Shown here: in pieces, positions 52,060 through 62,700 of the stretch
Layout: every line of letters begins with the position of its first letter
How positions within the stretch are numbered: the stretch's first letter is position 1
Assembly: GCF_000227115.2 (NCBI RefSeq)
Contig: NC_016486.1
Span: 434,001 to 498,000, forward strand
Direction: 5' to 3'
Length of the DNA: 64,000 nt
Source of the DNA: Naumovozyma dairenensis CBS 421
Lineage: Eukaryota > Ascomycota > Saccharomycetes > Saccharomycetales > Saccharomycetaceae
Position numbers and translations under genes: made by a program
The notes under the pieces: generated by a model
Databases searched by the model: none
What the model was told of the DNA's origin: nothing
Seen by the model: the letters and a program-made list of their open reading frames with translations, nothing else

Positions 52060-52076
52060 CGGACACCAATATTCCG
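52060..52076. promoter_or_regulatory. CGG-N11-CCG Zn2Cys6-type site
   Basis: CGG (52060-52062) and CCG (52074-52076) with an 11-bp spacer have Gal4-type geometry. It does not fit the oleate response element, which needs a longer spacer. It is upstream of OAF1. Binding is inferred only from the triplet arrangement. Confidence 0.25.
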
Positions 52077-52092
52077 AACTGACAGTTATACC

Positions 52093-52115
52093 TTAGGGTC
52101 AACCATATTAGGGTT
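52093..52115 (-). promoter_or_regulatory. TTAGGG pair (Tbf1-type) upstream of OAF1
   Basis: TTAGGGTC at 52093-52100 and TTAGGGTT at 52108-52115; the second is the exact reverse complement of AACCCTAA, the Tbf1 consensus. About 630 bp upstream of OAF1. Confidence 0.4.
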
Positions 52116-52789
52116 AGAGTAGAATAGGTCTAACGCTACATAGTTTTTACAATAGTTAATAATATCCTATTTTTACCTGTATGAGCACGGTATATTTAGA
52201 CACAAAATGTCTTTTGCATGCAAGTATAAAACAGTTCGATGGGTATCACACGGTATGGATTTCTGTGACAGTTTTTTATTATGTAGTAAAAAGGAGAAAC
52301 AGAAGGGCAGTTGCTGCTCTTGCTAGCTGAATGAGTTTCTTGAGCATACGACACTATAATTTAATTATATCATTTCGTACATCCTCCTTGACATGTTTCT
52401 TTTTGTTCAATATGATAACGGGCAATGCCGACCAAGTGATGCCTTTACAATACCTTGGGCTTCTGTACGTAATCGGTCACAAATCTGTTTCATGCGGGTC
52501 TGGAGTATGAGTCACTTTCTTCTTCACTCACCTATTTCAGAGTACAATTGACGTCTCATAATGAATGAGGAAGGTAAGTAAGCTGTTGATGAATTTGTGT
52601 AACAGAATATCCTGAACCATTCAATTTTAGCTGTCTTCTATAGCTCTGACTTGTATGGTTTGGACCGCCATACCCTGTTACCTAAGTTAGGAATATAAGA
52701 ATAATAAATAGATAACTTAAAAAAAAGACAAATGAATGGCCTACCCAGAAAGAGAAAATTATTAAAATGTCCAATATATTATCAAAACT

Positions 52790-52826
<37 letters not shown>

Positions 52827-52876
52827 AGAACAATTGCTATATTACAAAGTGAGACATCCCATTACATTTATGCCTA

Positions 52877-55519
52877 CTAAAAGAATATGTCACTATTATT
52901 ACGGTATGAAGGATTTGTATTATTATTATGTCCCCCATAAAAACTTGTTTCTGGTTTCTTTACACCACCACGGCTTCGTTCAGTTGCAGTTGCAGTAGCA
53001 GATGGATTTGTTGTCGGTATTTTCAAATAACCTTGATTACGTCCATTAAAACTTGGAGAATTCATTAAATTATTTGATCCCATAACAGCTGATGTAGGTT
53101 GTACAATCGAATCTTCATTATTCGTGGTAGTATATGGATTATTTCTTGATAATGATGAAGAAGTATAATTACTAATTGCTTCATCATCTAAATCATCATT
53201 ATTGAAAAGTATTCTACTTGATTCTCCTGCGTTTGCGAATCCTCCCTTATTATGGAATGTATCATCACGGATCATCTTTTCTTGTTCAGTTTCATTTGTA
53301 TCCATGACGGCTTGTCTTAATTCAAATAATTCAGCTTCAGATTTATTTTTATCATAATTTGTCATCATTATATTACTGTTATTACTTGAATCTGTTGTAC
53401 CATCATTATTATTATTATTAGTTATTTTTGGAATGAATGAAACACGATCATCTTTCATTGGTTGGTAACGAACATCTGGGTTTCTATGAACTAAAGCCAA
53501 AGTACATGTAATAATTGTGAAACATAATAAAAATAGGGCAAATGCAGCATTTAATACGAATAAAATGACAGCCATGACAGATGAAACTATTGGTGGTTGT
53601 TTGAATAAATTACTAAAGAAAAGGAAGAAAATTGAATTAATTAAATTAACCAAGTGAATAGCAATGTTAAAGATATTTGTTCTTTTATCCAAATATGGTC
53701 TAATCCAACAAAGACAAACAAAAAAGATTAATTCAATAACAAAGATAACCATTGCTTGGGCTTTACCTTGTTCTTGTAATACAGCCACGAATAATGATCT
53801 TAAGAATGAATATGATAACATTGGTAATAACCACCAAAATGCGTCTGCTCTAAATTGAACATAAAGAAATCCATATCTATTTAAGAAATTTGAATCACTG
53901 TATAATAAATAAGCAGCATTTTTGTATAATCTTAAAGATTCTCTACCTTTAATGAAGACTCTTACAGTACCATAAATTAATAATGCGGTGATTATAATGA
54001 AAATGAAAACTGCATCCACAATCACAGCTGGAGAATCCACTTGAGTAAATTCCCAAATTGTTAATAACGAAACCTGTGGGAATGCAATGATTGCTAATCT
54101 AAATAATGTTCCCTTTATAATACTAGCCCAATTTTTCCTATATTGGAAGAAATTTGAAGTTTCAGCCATTAATCTTGCTCTTGTTAATACTTCAATTAAA
54201 GCTTTAAAGAAAATTAAAGCTAAAATCATACAAAATAGGAAAAATAAGAAAAACACAATACCGGTTAAGAAGAAGTTGGATAATTCAATATTTGCCTTAA
54301 ATGCCACTCTTTGAATACCTCTAAGTACCAATATTCTACTTGAATATTCATCAGTATTTCTTTCATCTGTAGTATATAATTTTGAATCATCCAATATGGA
54401 ATCGAAATTATAATCATTTGATGATACTACAGTATAAGTAGCTCTTTTAAATAATTGAATTAAATCTCTTTTCCTTTTCTTTTGAACACTAATCGATAAG
54501 ATATCTTTATTACTTACTACCACAGTGGAAATTCCCTTTGTAGCTTGAATATACCAATTGAAAATCTTTTGCATAAATTCAGCATTAATGATCCCCATTG
54601 ACCATTGAAAATTTTGAGTCCATGCAGCTGCAATAGGTGGAACTCTAGAGACACCCATCATTGCCGTGATAGCTAAATTTTGGAAATAAACAAATAAGGA
54701 GATGGAATTTGATGCAATATGAGCTGAGGTGGAACTATAACCAATGACTGATACGAAACCTGAAGTTAATAAACCTACGCCTGATATTGCCGCTATAGGC
54801 CATGATGCGTACTTTGTTTGTACAGTCTTATCATTACTTACAATGGCTTGTACACATGCAATTGGAGTTGTGAATGAAGTATCATTTTGTGAATATGCTA
54901 CCACTCTTACTTGAGCATCCAAGTCAGGGATAGTGTATGCTATTGCAGGGATTTGTTTTGCTATGGAATCATCTAATTGATATGATGAACTTACGTCTAT
55001 TCTACCTGCACTTAGGGGGCATAATGATACTTCATTAAGGGAACATAGATCGAATGATCTATCAATGACTTTTAAACCGTAGACTAATAATTCTACTTTG
55101 ACGATTATATTTTCATTAATGGTAGTTGTTGCATCGATGTTAAAGATTGCAGTTTTATTATGTGGGTAATAACTAATATCGAAGAATGAGGCTGTAAATC
55201 CTGAATTATCCATACATGTTAATAAAGAGTCAGTTCTTAATAATTTTGATGGTGTAGATACTTTCTGTGATGTTGAAGAGGATGACGCAGATGCAGATGA
55301 GGATGAACTTGTAGAAGAAGAAGAAGAAGAAGAAGATGATGATGACGTCGCTGAAGTCGTGATTGCTGTATTTGTATTTGTATCTGTATCCGTGTCCGTG
55401 GCAGTAGTGCCAGTATCTATGTTAGGAACATCTTGAGCGAAGATAATATTTGATAGTAAAGAGAATATGGATAAGAATATGAATGTATTGCACAGGAGTG
55501 TTGAGTGTTTGAGCTTCAT
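52877..55519 (-). CDS. FLC2: FLC-family membrane protein (Flc2)
   Basis: Flc proteins are polytopic ER membrane proteins of the TRP-like/ML family that affect FAD import, calcium release and cell-wall integrity. The 880-aa product begins with a signal peptide (about 1-29), then a Ser/Thr-rich stretch (STSSSSASASSSSTS), an ML-like luminal domain with cysteines (LLTCMDNSGF, FDLCSLNEVSLCPL), and about nine transmembrane helices (430-690). The C-terminal tail is Asn/Ser-rich and cytosolic. Yeast Flc2 is 783 aa; the additions are the low-complexity ends. Synteny (YAL053W) selects FLC2 among the three family members. Confidence 0.92.
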   Translation of the reverse strand: MKLKHSTLLCNTFIFLSIFSLLSNIIFAQDVPNIDTGTTATDTDTDTNTNTAITTSATSSSSSSSSSSSTSSSSSASASSSSTSQKVSTPSKLLRTDSLLTCMDNSGFTASFFDISYYPHNKTAIFNIDATTTINENIIVKVELLVYGLKVIDRSFDLCSLNEVSLCPLSAGRIDVSSSYQLDDSIAKQIPAIAYTIPDLDAQVRVVAYSQNDTSFTTPIACVQAIVSNDKTVQTKYASWPIAAISGVGLLTSGFVSVIGYSSTSAHIASNSISLFVYFQNLAITAMMGVSRVPPIAAAWTQNFQWSMGIINAEFMQKIFNWYIQATKGISTVVVSNKDILSISVQKKRKRDLIQLFKRATYTVVSSNDYNFDSILDDSKLYTTDERNTDEYSSRILVLRGIQRVAFKANIELSNFFLTGIVFFLFFLFCMILALIFFKALIEVLTRARLMAETSNFFQYRKNWASIIKGTLFRLAIIAFPQVSLLTIWEFTQVDSPAVIVDAVFIFIIITALLIYGTVRVFIKGRESLRLYKNAAYLLYSDSNFLNRYGFLYVQFRADAFWWLLPMLSYSFLRSLFVAVLQEQGKAQAMVIFVIELIFFVCLCWIRPYLDKRTNIFNIAIHLVNLINSIFFLFFSNLFKQPPIVSSVMAVILFVLNAAFALFLLCFTIITCTLALVHRNPDVRYQPMKDDRVSFIPKITNNNNNDGTTDSSNNSNIMMTNYDKNKSEAELFELRQAVMDTNETEQEKMIRDDTFHNKGGFANAGESSRILFNNDDLDDEAISNYTSSSLSRNNPYTTTNNEDSIVQPTSAVMGSNNLMNSPSFNGRNQGYLKIPTTNPSATATATERSRGGVKKPETSFYGGHNNNTNPSYRNNSDIFF

Positions 55520-55922
55520 ATTATTATAAGGGTGTTAATGGCTAAACTTATATTATGCAGTATAGTTGTGGGAATATAATATGAGAAATATATGAGGCTA
55601 GCTATACAGATGTTTCAATGTGCTTATTATGCTCGGGTAGAATTATTATTATTTTAGTTAATAGTTTTAATAGATCTACTATGATCTGTCAAAAACAAGT
55701 TTGATTTTAGTCTATGACTTGAATAGATGGAATGGAATATGAAAGCACTGGATAAAATAATAAGCTTTGGTTTAATAGCAAAAAGGGTCTTAAAACTCGA
55801 ATGCGATGCTATTATGTTCTGTTTAATTACGCAGTTAGTTACTATATTTAGAGTTTTATAAGCACAAAATGTAATTATACTTGCAACTTGCGTTACGTTG
55901 CGGTTTGCGTTTTCCGTTGGCG

Positions 55923-55966
55923 TTTCGAATTTTTCGAATTTTTCAAATTTTTCAAATTTTTCAAAT
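55923..55966. repeat. 9-bp tandem repeat TTTTCRAAT (about five units)
   Basis: One partial unit and four full units, TTTTCGAAT then three TTTTCAAAT. On the reverse strand it would encode KFE triplets, but that frame has no ATG and is not taken as a gene. It is preceded by a CpG-containing, TTGCG-rich stretch (55885-55925). Confidence 0.8.
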
Positions 55967-56105
55967 TTCTGACGCAAGGCGCGTAAAATATTTAATATAA
56001 TAAATGTTAAGCCTCGTTATTGGTTTTAAGCAATTACTGACGCGCTGTGTCATGGGAAACGAGCTGTTTATGTTGTCCCACTTAGGAGAGATGGAGGGGT
56101 GTTGT

Positions 56106-56115
56106 TCGGCGGCTA
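56106..56115 (-). promoter_or_regulatory. URS1 (Ume6 site) between FLC2 and ACS1
   Basis: The reverse strand reads TAGCCGCCGA, an exact URS1. Ume6 recruits Rpd3 and Isw2 to this element to repress meiotic and some metabolic genes. Yeast ACS1 is known to be repressed through Ume6, so the site fits ACS1 control although it lies about 1.18 kb upstream. Confidence 0.6.
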
Positions 56116-56400
56116 TGAGGTTGTTCTTGGATATCTTTAAGGAGGGTAAGGCCACTGCTACTACTTACTGATTGTATTATTAGAAGTACCAACAGTAATA
56201 TCTTAGATGTCTGTTAATACTCTTCGAAAAAAATAATTGACTGTACCCCTACCTTAGGGTAACCTGAGGGACCACGTCACAAAGTTTCAAAGAACCTTCT
56301 CCTAGCCCATTTTCGAATGTCGTTGGAGACGGAGTACTTGTGCTTCTCGAAACAAAAAACAGTATGTGTTAGACTGGCTCGACTGACTGACTGACTGATC

Positions 56401-56434
56401 GGAAGGGAAGGGAAGGGAAGGGAAGGGAAGGGAA
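56401..56434 (+). repeat. GGAAG pentanucleotide repeat
   Basis: Six GGAAG units and a partial seventh, just after four GACT units (56381-56396). G-rich purine strand on the plus strand, in the ACS1 promoter. Confidence 0.9.
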
Positions 56435-56485
56435 CAGCCGCACCTGACTGTCGCCAGTTGTTGCGGGCCCAGACACCCAGACCTT

Positions 56486-56498
56486 CTCCGTTGGTCCA
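56486..56498 (+). promoter_or_regulatory. CSRE-like site upstream of ACS1
   Basis: CTCCGTTGGTCCA matches 12 of 13 positions of the carbon source-responsive element YYCCRTTNNNCCG (last base A instead of G). Cat8 and Sip4 act through this element on ACS1 in S. cerevisiae. TTGGGG (56611-56616) and TTGGAG (56625-56630), both fitting the Adr1 core TTGGRG, follow nearby. Confidence 0.4.
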
Positions 56499-57291
56499 GA
56501 CTTTTCATCACACTCTCTCCCGGTGTGGGGAACATTCTCCGAGAAGACGGCGGGAGATTGCAATATTCAATGCCGCCCAGACACCTCGTACTCTGTATGT
56601 ATCCATTGAGTTGGGGAAACAAAATTGGAGACTGTCATGACACTCTTTGCCCATAGTAATGTTTGTTATTAACACTCATAAATAATCCACCGTATATACC
56701 CCAATGTATCTATCACCATAATAATATACCATATTGCCGTTATTATCATCGAGACGGTGATCCGATAACAGAGAACGTGTACATGATATACATACACACA
56801 TACACACACACATACATACATGCAATTACTCAACAAATGATTACGCGAAGTAACAACAACAATAATAATAAGATTTAAAGGATCCCTTGGTCTATATCAT
56901 ATCATCAACAAATGGATCAATGGGCTATGGCTTAACGGAACATCTTTCTCATACATACCTAGTACTAGTACCTATTACTCCATTTTTTTAGACGTAATCA
57001 TATCGAATCTTAAACTTACTTTCATAAACAGAGAGATAGATACAGATACAAACACAAATATAAATACGACAATCTTTTCGAAGGGACCCTTCATAATCTT
57101 TCGAATTCCTTCCCTTTCCTTTATTGTTGTATCTTCTTCTTCTTCTTCTTGTCTCGAAAAATATAAAAATATTTAAGGGACCTCTTCTTTTTTTCTGTTA
57201 CAAAAAGAAAAATTATATACGTAAATTTAATACCAGACAAAAACAAACAACTCAACTCAACTCAACTAAGGACCATAACTCTCTCCCCATT

Positions 57292-59466
57292 ATGACTCCT
57301 GTACCAATTGCCATTCCAAAGAACACTGGAACAAACAATCAACAAGCTGAACAAATTAAAGATTTGAAATCAAAAGCAGCCGCTGAAGCATCTCAAAACA
57401 CAAAGGAATATGAACATTTAACTGCAGTAAAGGTAGTTCAACAATTACCAATCAATGACAGATTACAGCCAAATATAAAATCTCACTATTCTCCTCATCT
57501 CAATGGAATTCAAGAATATAAAACACTATATGATCAATCAATTAATGACCCCAAAAAATTCTTCGGAGATAAAGCTCATCAATTCATTAATTGGTTTAAA
57601 GATTTTAATCAAGTTTATATCCCAGATTTAGACAAAGATTCATCAGGTAATACTCCATCTTTTGAAAATAACGCTTGGTTCCTTAACGGTGAATTAAATG
57701 CTTGTTACAATTGTGTCGATAGACATGCATTAAAGAATCCAAATAAAGTTGCTTTAATTTATGAAGCTGATGATCCTTCTAAAAATGAAAGTTATAAATT
57801 AACTTACAAAGAATTATTAGAACAAGTTTCTCAATTAGCTCAAGTTTTAAAATATTCAATGAATGTTCAAAAAGGTGATACAGTCGCTGTATACATGCCA
57901 ATGATACCACAAGCTCTTATCACTTTATTAGCTATAGTTCGTATCGGTGCCATTCATTCCGTTGTCTTTGCAGGTTTCTCATCAAATTCATTAAGAGATA
58001 GAATTAATAACGCAGGTTCAAAAGTAGTAATCACCACTGATGAATCCTGCAGAGGTAGTAAAATCATTGAAACCAAAAGAATTGTAGATGATGCATTACG
58101 TGAAACTCCAATAGTGGAAAAAGTTTTAGTTTACAAACGTACAAATAATCCTGCTGTCAATTTCAATCCACAAATTGATTTAGATTGGTCTACAGAAATG
58201 AAAAAATATAAAACTTATTACCCATGTGAACCTGTTGATTCTGAACATCCATTATTCCTCTTATATACCTCGGGTTCCACTGGTACCCCCAAGGGTGTTC
58301 AACATTCTACAGCAGGTTACTTATTAAATGTCCTATTAACCATGCGTTACACTTTCGATACTCATCAAGAAGATGTCTTTTTCACAGCTGGTGATATAGG
58401 TTGGATTACAGGTCATTCATACGTTGTATACGGTCCATTATCATACGGTTGTACCACTGTAGTCTTCGAAGGTACTCCAACATTCCCTAATCATTCTCGT
58501 TATTGGGATATCATTGACAATTATAAAGTAACACAATTCTACGTAGCTCCCACCGCATTACGTCTCTTAAAGAGAGCAGGAAATGATCACATTAAACCAT
58601 ATTCATTAAAATCATTACGTTGTTTGGGCTCAGTAGGTGAACCAATCGCTGCTGAAGTTTGGGAATGGTACTCCAAAGAAATTGGTCATAATGAAATTCC
58701 AATAATTGATACATATTGGCAAACTGAATCAGGTGCTCATTTAATTACTCCCATGGCTGGTGGTGTCACTCCAATGAAACCAGGATCTGCATCATTCCCA
58801 TTCTTTGGTATTGATCCAATTATATTGGATCCAAATACCGGTGAAGAATTAGGTACAGGAATAAATGATGATGGCCATGCTGAAGGGATCTTAGCTATTA
58901 GGAAACCTTGGCCAGGATTCGCTAGAACTATTTGGAAAAATCATGATAGATATGTGGAAACTTATTTAACTCCATATCAAGGTTATTATTTCACTGGTGA
59001 TGGTGCTGTTAAGGATAAAGATGGATACATTTGGATTCTTGGTCGTGTAGATGATGTCGTTAATGTCTCTGGTCATAGATTATCTACTGCTGAAATTGAA
59101 GCTGCCATTATTCAAGATAATAGTGTTGCAGAATGTGCAGTCGTTGGATTTAATGATGAATTGACTGGTCAAGCTGTTGCTGCATTTGTAGTATTGAAAA
59201 ATAAATCAAGTTGGTCAACGGCAAGTGATGCTGAATTAACAGATATTAAGAAACATTTGATCTTAACTGTGAGAAAGGATATTGGTCCATTTGCTGCACC
59301 AAAATTAATTGTTTTAGTTGATGATTTACCAAAGACAAGATCAGGTAAGATTATGAGACGTATCTTAAGGAAAATTTTGGCTGGTGAAGCTGATCAATTG
59401 GGTGATATTACTACATTGTCGAACCCTGATGTTGTTAAACATTTGATCGAATCTGTTAAATTATGA
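57292..59466 (+). CDS. ACS1: Acetyl-CoA synthetase, Acs1 type
   Basis: It makes acetyl-CoA from acetate, ATP and CoA. The first ATG of the frame is 57292, giving 724 aa (713 in S. cerevisiae Acs1). AMP-binding motif [14 protein letters not shown], the acetate-pocket region [15 protein letters not shown], adenine motif [11 protein letters not shown], hinge region [20 protein letters not shown] and the catalytic lysine segment [16 protein letters not shown] are all present. The N-terminal extension before SHYSPHL and synteny (YAL054C) support ACS1 over ACS2. A leading run of 56 in-frame codons upstream has no ATG and is mRNA leader. The upstream control sites suggest glucose repression. Confidence 0.96.
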   Translation: MTPVPIAIPKNTGTNNQQAEQIKDLKSKAAAEASQNTKEYEHLTAVKVVQQLPINDRLQPNIKSHYSPHLNGIQEYKTLYDQSINDPKKFFGDKAHQFINWFKDFNQVYIPDLDKDSSGNTPSFENNAWFLNGELNACYNCVDRHALKNPNKVALIYEADDPSKNESYKLTYKELLEQVSQLAQVLKYSMNVQKGDTVAVYMPMIPQALITLLAIVRIGAIHSVVFAGFSSNSLRDRINNAGSKVVITTDESCRGSKIIETKRIVDDALRETPIVEKVLVYKRTNNPAVNFNPQIDLDWSTEMKKYKTYYPCEPVDSEHPLFLLYTSGSTGTPKGVQHSTAGYLLNVLLTMRYTFDTHQEDVFFTAGDIGWITGHSYVVYGPLSYGCTTVVFEGTPTFPNHSRYWDIIDNYKVTQFYVAPTALRLLKRAGNDHIKPYSLKSLRCLGSVGEPIAAEVWEWYSKEIGHNEIPIIDTYWQTESGAHLITPMAGGVTPMKPGSASFPFFGIDPIILDPNTGEELGTGINDDGHAEGILAIRKPWPGFARTIWKNHDRYVETYLTPYQGYYFTGDGAVKDKDGYIWILGRVDDVVNVSGHRLSTAEIEAAIIQDNSVAECAVVGFNDELTGQAVAAFVVLKNKSSWSTASDAELTDIKKHLILTVRKDIGPFAAPKLIVLVDDLPKTRSGKIMRRILRKILAGEADQLGDITTLSNPDVVKHLIESVKL

Positions 59467-59785
59467 ATCGAGCAAGCAAGCAAGCACCACGCACGCACGC
59501 ACGCACGCACGCACGCATGTAATCCCTTCTTTTTTGTTTTTTATTACTATTATTATCATATATTCTTTTTTGCTTTAACTTAGATTCTCATTATATTTAT
59601 ATTCTCTTTGTAAGTAATTTTTTTACATGAAACAAAAAAAAGTTATTATTAATATTATTATTTTTTTCATTATATTGTATCGTATCGTATCGTCATTGTT
59701 TATTTATTTATTTATTTAATTCATTATATATTACATTATTTGGTTAAAAAGTATGTGTATATATATATATACATATCGTCGTTTT
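59467..59785. other. Convergent 3' spacer ACS1 / GPB2 with microsatellites
   Basis: 319 bp. Four AGCA units (59471-59486), seven ACGC units (59489-59516), ATT runs, TTTA units (59700-59720) and TA tracts (59758-59772). Unusually rich in simple repeats; no gene. Confidence 0.7.
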
Positions 59786-62700
59786 TCACATTAAAGAACT
59801 TGATGATGGTAAGAAACATTCAATAACTGCACCTCTCAAATATAAATCATTAATATTGGAACGCCTTGCAACAACACCACCAATCATTACAATATTCCCA
59901 CATGAAATATGAGAACAACAACCAACACTTAACATTAAATTAGATTTATCAAATTTAGTCCTTGAAATTAATTGTTGTCCATTAGTTTCCTTCACTTCAA
60001 TGATTTTTTGATCTTTAATTTTCCTCGTAGTCAAATCAATAATATTCATCATCAACCCACCAACGGGTAATTCTCCATTCTTATCATCATCATTATCCTT
60101 ACCATATAATTTATCTACATCTTGTTGAATTAATCCACCTAAAGAAACGATATAATGACCAACAGAAGTCATAGTATGACCAACTAATCCCAAATTACAT
60201 GGTATCAATTCGGATTCTTTCCTTTTTTCATTCTTATGAGTCATCATTTCCTTCTCATCTTTAGTCTCTGCATACAACGTCATCTTAGTCCAAGTACATG
60301 TTTCTAAATCAAACCACCACATGTCATTTAACACTTTATTACCAATAGAACCCCCATGAATTATAATAGTTCTATTTCTACTATTACCACTATAAGTACT
60401 TGGTGTATGTTCAAAAGCAGAACTTCCCTTTGCCATGGTAGTAGTTGTACTGGCAGTTGTTGTTGTTGATGGAGATGTTTCACTTTTCCTTAATGATGCT
60501 GACTTATGTAATTGAATCTTATCTGTTTTTGTTTTTGTTGTTGTCGGTGGTGGCTTTCTACATATTCCAGATGATGCTACATTACTTCCTCCTAATGTAG
60601 GTACTGTTGATACTGAGGATATAGAAAATGGTACCTGTACCTGTGCCTGTGGTGAAGATGATTTCTTATGATTAATTCTTGTATTCATATTACTTGTAGA
60701 AGTAGAAGATGAAGATGAAAGTCCATGATTCTTAGAAATCTTGAAATTTTTCTTTAATTTATTTAATAGGTCCTGTTCATAATTGAAAGAATTTAAGACA
60801 GAAATTTCAGGTAAACAAAATCCAACAAATGCTCTTTCACTTGGCCACGTCATTCTATTGTTACGGGATTGACCTATTGATGTTGCAATAGCTGATTCTT
60901 TAAATTTACAATAACCTCTTTTACCACGAGCTTCTACCTGAAATTCAATTTTCCATAAATCATTCATTGCTTCATATTTATCATCACCTGTTTGTTTGTA
61001 ACCACCAAATACTAAGATTGTATACGAATTATTTGAATGATGTGTTGGTAATGCTGTGTTTTCATTATTATTATGGGCCCCCGTTGTTGTTGTTTTTGTG
61101 TTGATGTTAACATTTGATGAAGGAGTTGTTGTTGTCGTTGTTGCTGATGGAATTGCCATTGATGATGAAGGTCTTGATGGAATAGTAGTATTTTCGGAGA
61201 TTACAGAAACATTCCTAATATCATAAAATTGGCTTTCCTTTGTAGGAGTATCTGGAATACTATTATTATTAGAATTTGAAGTTGATGAAGCTGAGGAGGA
61301 GGAGGATGTATTTAATGTATTTGAATTCGTAAGTGATAATAATAAATGACCAAATCTTGGTGACAAAGCAGAATAAGGATTTAAATTTGAAGTTTGAACT
61401 AATAAATCAATCTTTGTGAATTTGAATGTCATTGTATCCAAAATATAACCATCACTATTCAAGAAAGCGGTTCTTTTTAGATGATATTTCCCACCATCAT
61501 TAGGTGTAGGAGGGAAACAATCTGTTCTAATTTCAAACCCACCAAAAAAGAATAAATGTCTTTCAGTTAATTTGGAACCTTGACTACAAATTAAAGGAGG
61601 TGGAATTTGACCTGATGTTTTTACTTTACAAATATGATTTGATGGTAATGAAGCCAAGTATAAATTTGGATTTGTAATCATTGCAGGATTATTAATAACA
61701 CTTTCAAATAGAGGCGGTGGTAAATTTTTAATACCATCCATTGTGAAATCATTCAAATTTGGTGCTTCCTCTTCATATCTATAACATGGTAAAAGTCCTC
61801 CAAGAATAAATACTTGATCATGTAATTCTACAGAACAATGATATGAGAATGCAGGTGCTTTCATTTCTGAAAATAAAGATGCTATTAGAGATGAACCTGA
61901 ATAAGGATCATATTCCTTTGGAACGTAATCAGCTCCGTCAATAAATAATGGATTTGATTTCTTTATTGTTGTATTATTATCATTCTTGTCCATGGGTTTG
62001 ATTTTAATGTCATGCTTTGACGAAAAAGAATGGGATGGATAATTTTCTAGAGTAGCAGTACTCATATTAGCATTAGAATTAGCACTAGCTGTAATAGTAT
62101 TTGTACTTATAGTTGAGTTTAAATCAGTTGATGTCAAATATGATAAACTTTCTGATGAATTTTTTTCCAAATTCTTCATCAATTTTTTTTCCCTACTTGA
62201 AAGTAAGATAGATTTAAAATCGTCTCTTACAATTGGGATCCATAGTCTATGTCTTTTCAAAATATCCCATTCTCTTACGTTAACTGTTAATAATTTTTGA
62301 TAATATTTTATATATGGAGAAATGAAGTCATTATTGTTGATTATTATATCATTGTTAATTATATTGTTTGATTTTTGGGAAGGGGGAAAGGAAGAAGAAG
62401 AAGAAGAAGAAGAAGAAGAAGAAGAAGAAGAAGAAGAAGGACCCATAGAATAGTTATCTTCATTATGAGCAGCAGTATGATTACCATTGATTTGTGTTGA
62501 ATATAAATTAGAGTTTTTAATAAATTTTGTACCTGATAAGAAATCGTCATCGTATCCTTTTAAGAATATATCCATTAATTCCTCGAATTTGGATGAATCC
62601 TTTTGTTGTTGGTTCGCACTAGCAGAAGCAGAAGAAGAAGAAGAGGAGGAGGAGGAATCTGTGGAACTAGTGGCACTAGGACGTCTTTCTTTTGGACATA

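Larger units (their letters stand above)
51469..52876. other. Long OAF1 upstream region
   Basis: 1.4 kb between the OAF1 start and the FLC2 stop. It holds a 20-bp palindrome (51902-51921), a 7-bp CGG repeat array (51921-51983), a CGG-N11-CCG pair (52060-52076), two TTAGGG-type sites (52093-52115) and a TA dinucleotide tract (52803-52825). Short ORFs here have no coding character, and no snoRNA could be confirmed. Confidence 0.6.
55520..57291. other. Divergent promoter FLC2 / ACS1 (1.77 kb)
   Basis: Large regulatory region with a 9-bp repeat TTTTCRAAT (55923-55966), an exact URS1 site (56106-56115), GACT units (56381-56396), GGAAG units (56401-56434), a GC-rich island (56435-56600) with the word CCCAGACACC twice, TTGGRG sites, TA/CA tracts at 56785-56820, and a TCT repeat at 57131-57151. 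No gene seen. Confidence 0.65.

Noticed and set aside
52560..52660. C/D-box snoRNA candidate (TGATGA, CCTGA, CTCTGA in order)
   Set aside because: The guide segments before the D-like boxes matched no rRNA stretch I could recall, and the terminal stem is only about three base pairs.
55654..56155. Reverse ORFs with KFE repeats and MALPSLK in the ACS1/FLC2 promoter
   Set aside because: They begin at TTG or GTG, not ATG, and one is just the translation of a 9-bp DNA repeat.
57124..57291. N-terminal extension of ACS1 by 56 codons
   Set aside because: It would start at TTG; the first ATG, 57292, matches the start of yeast Acs1.
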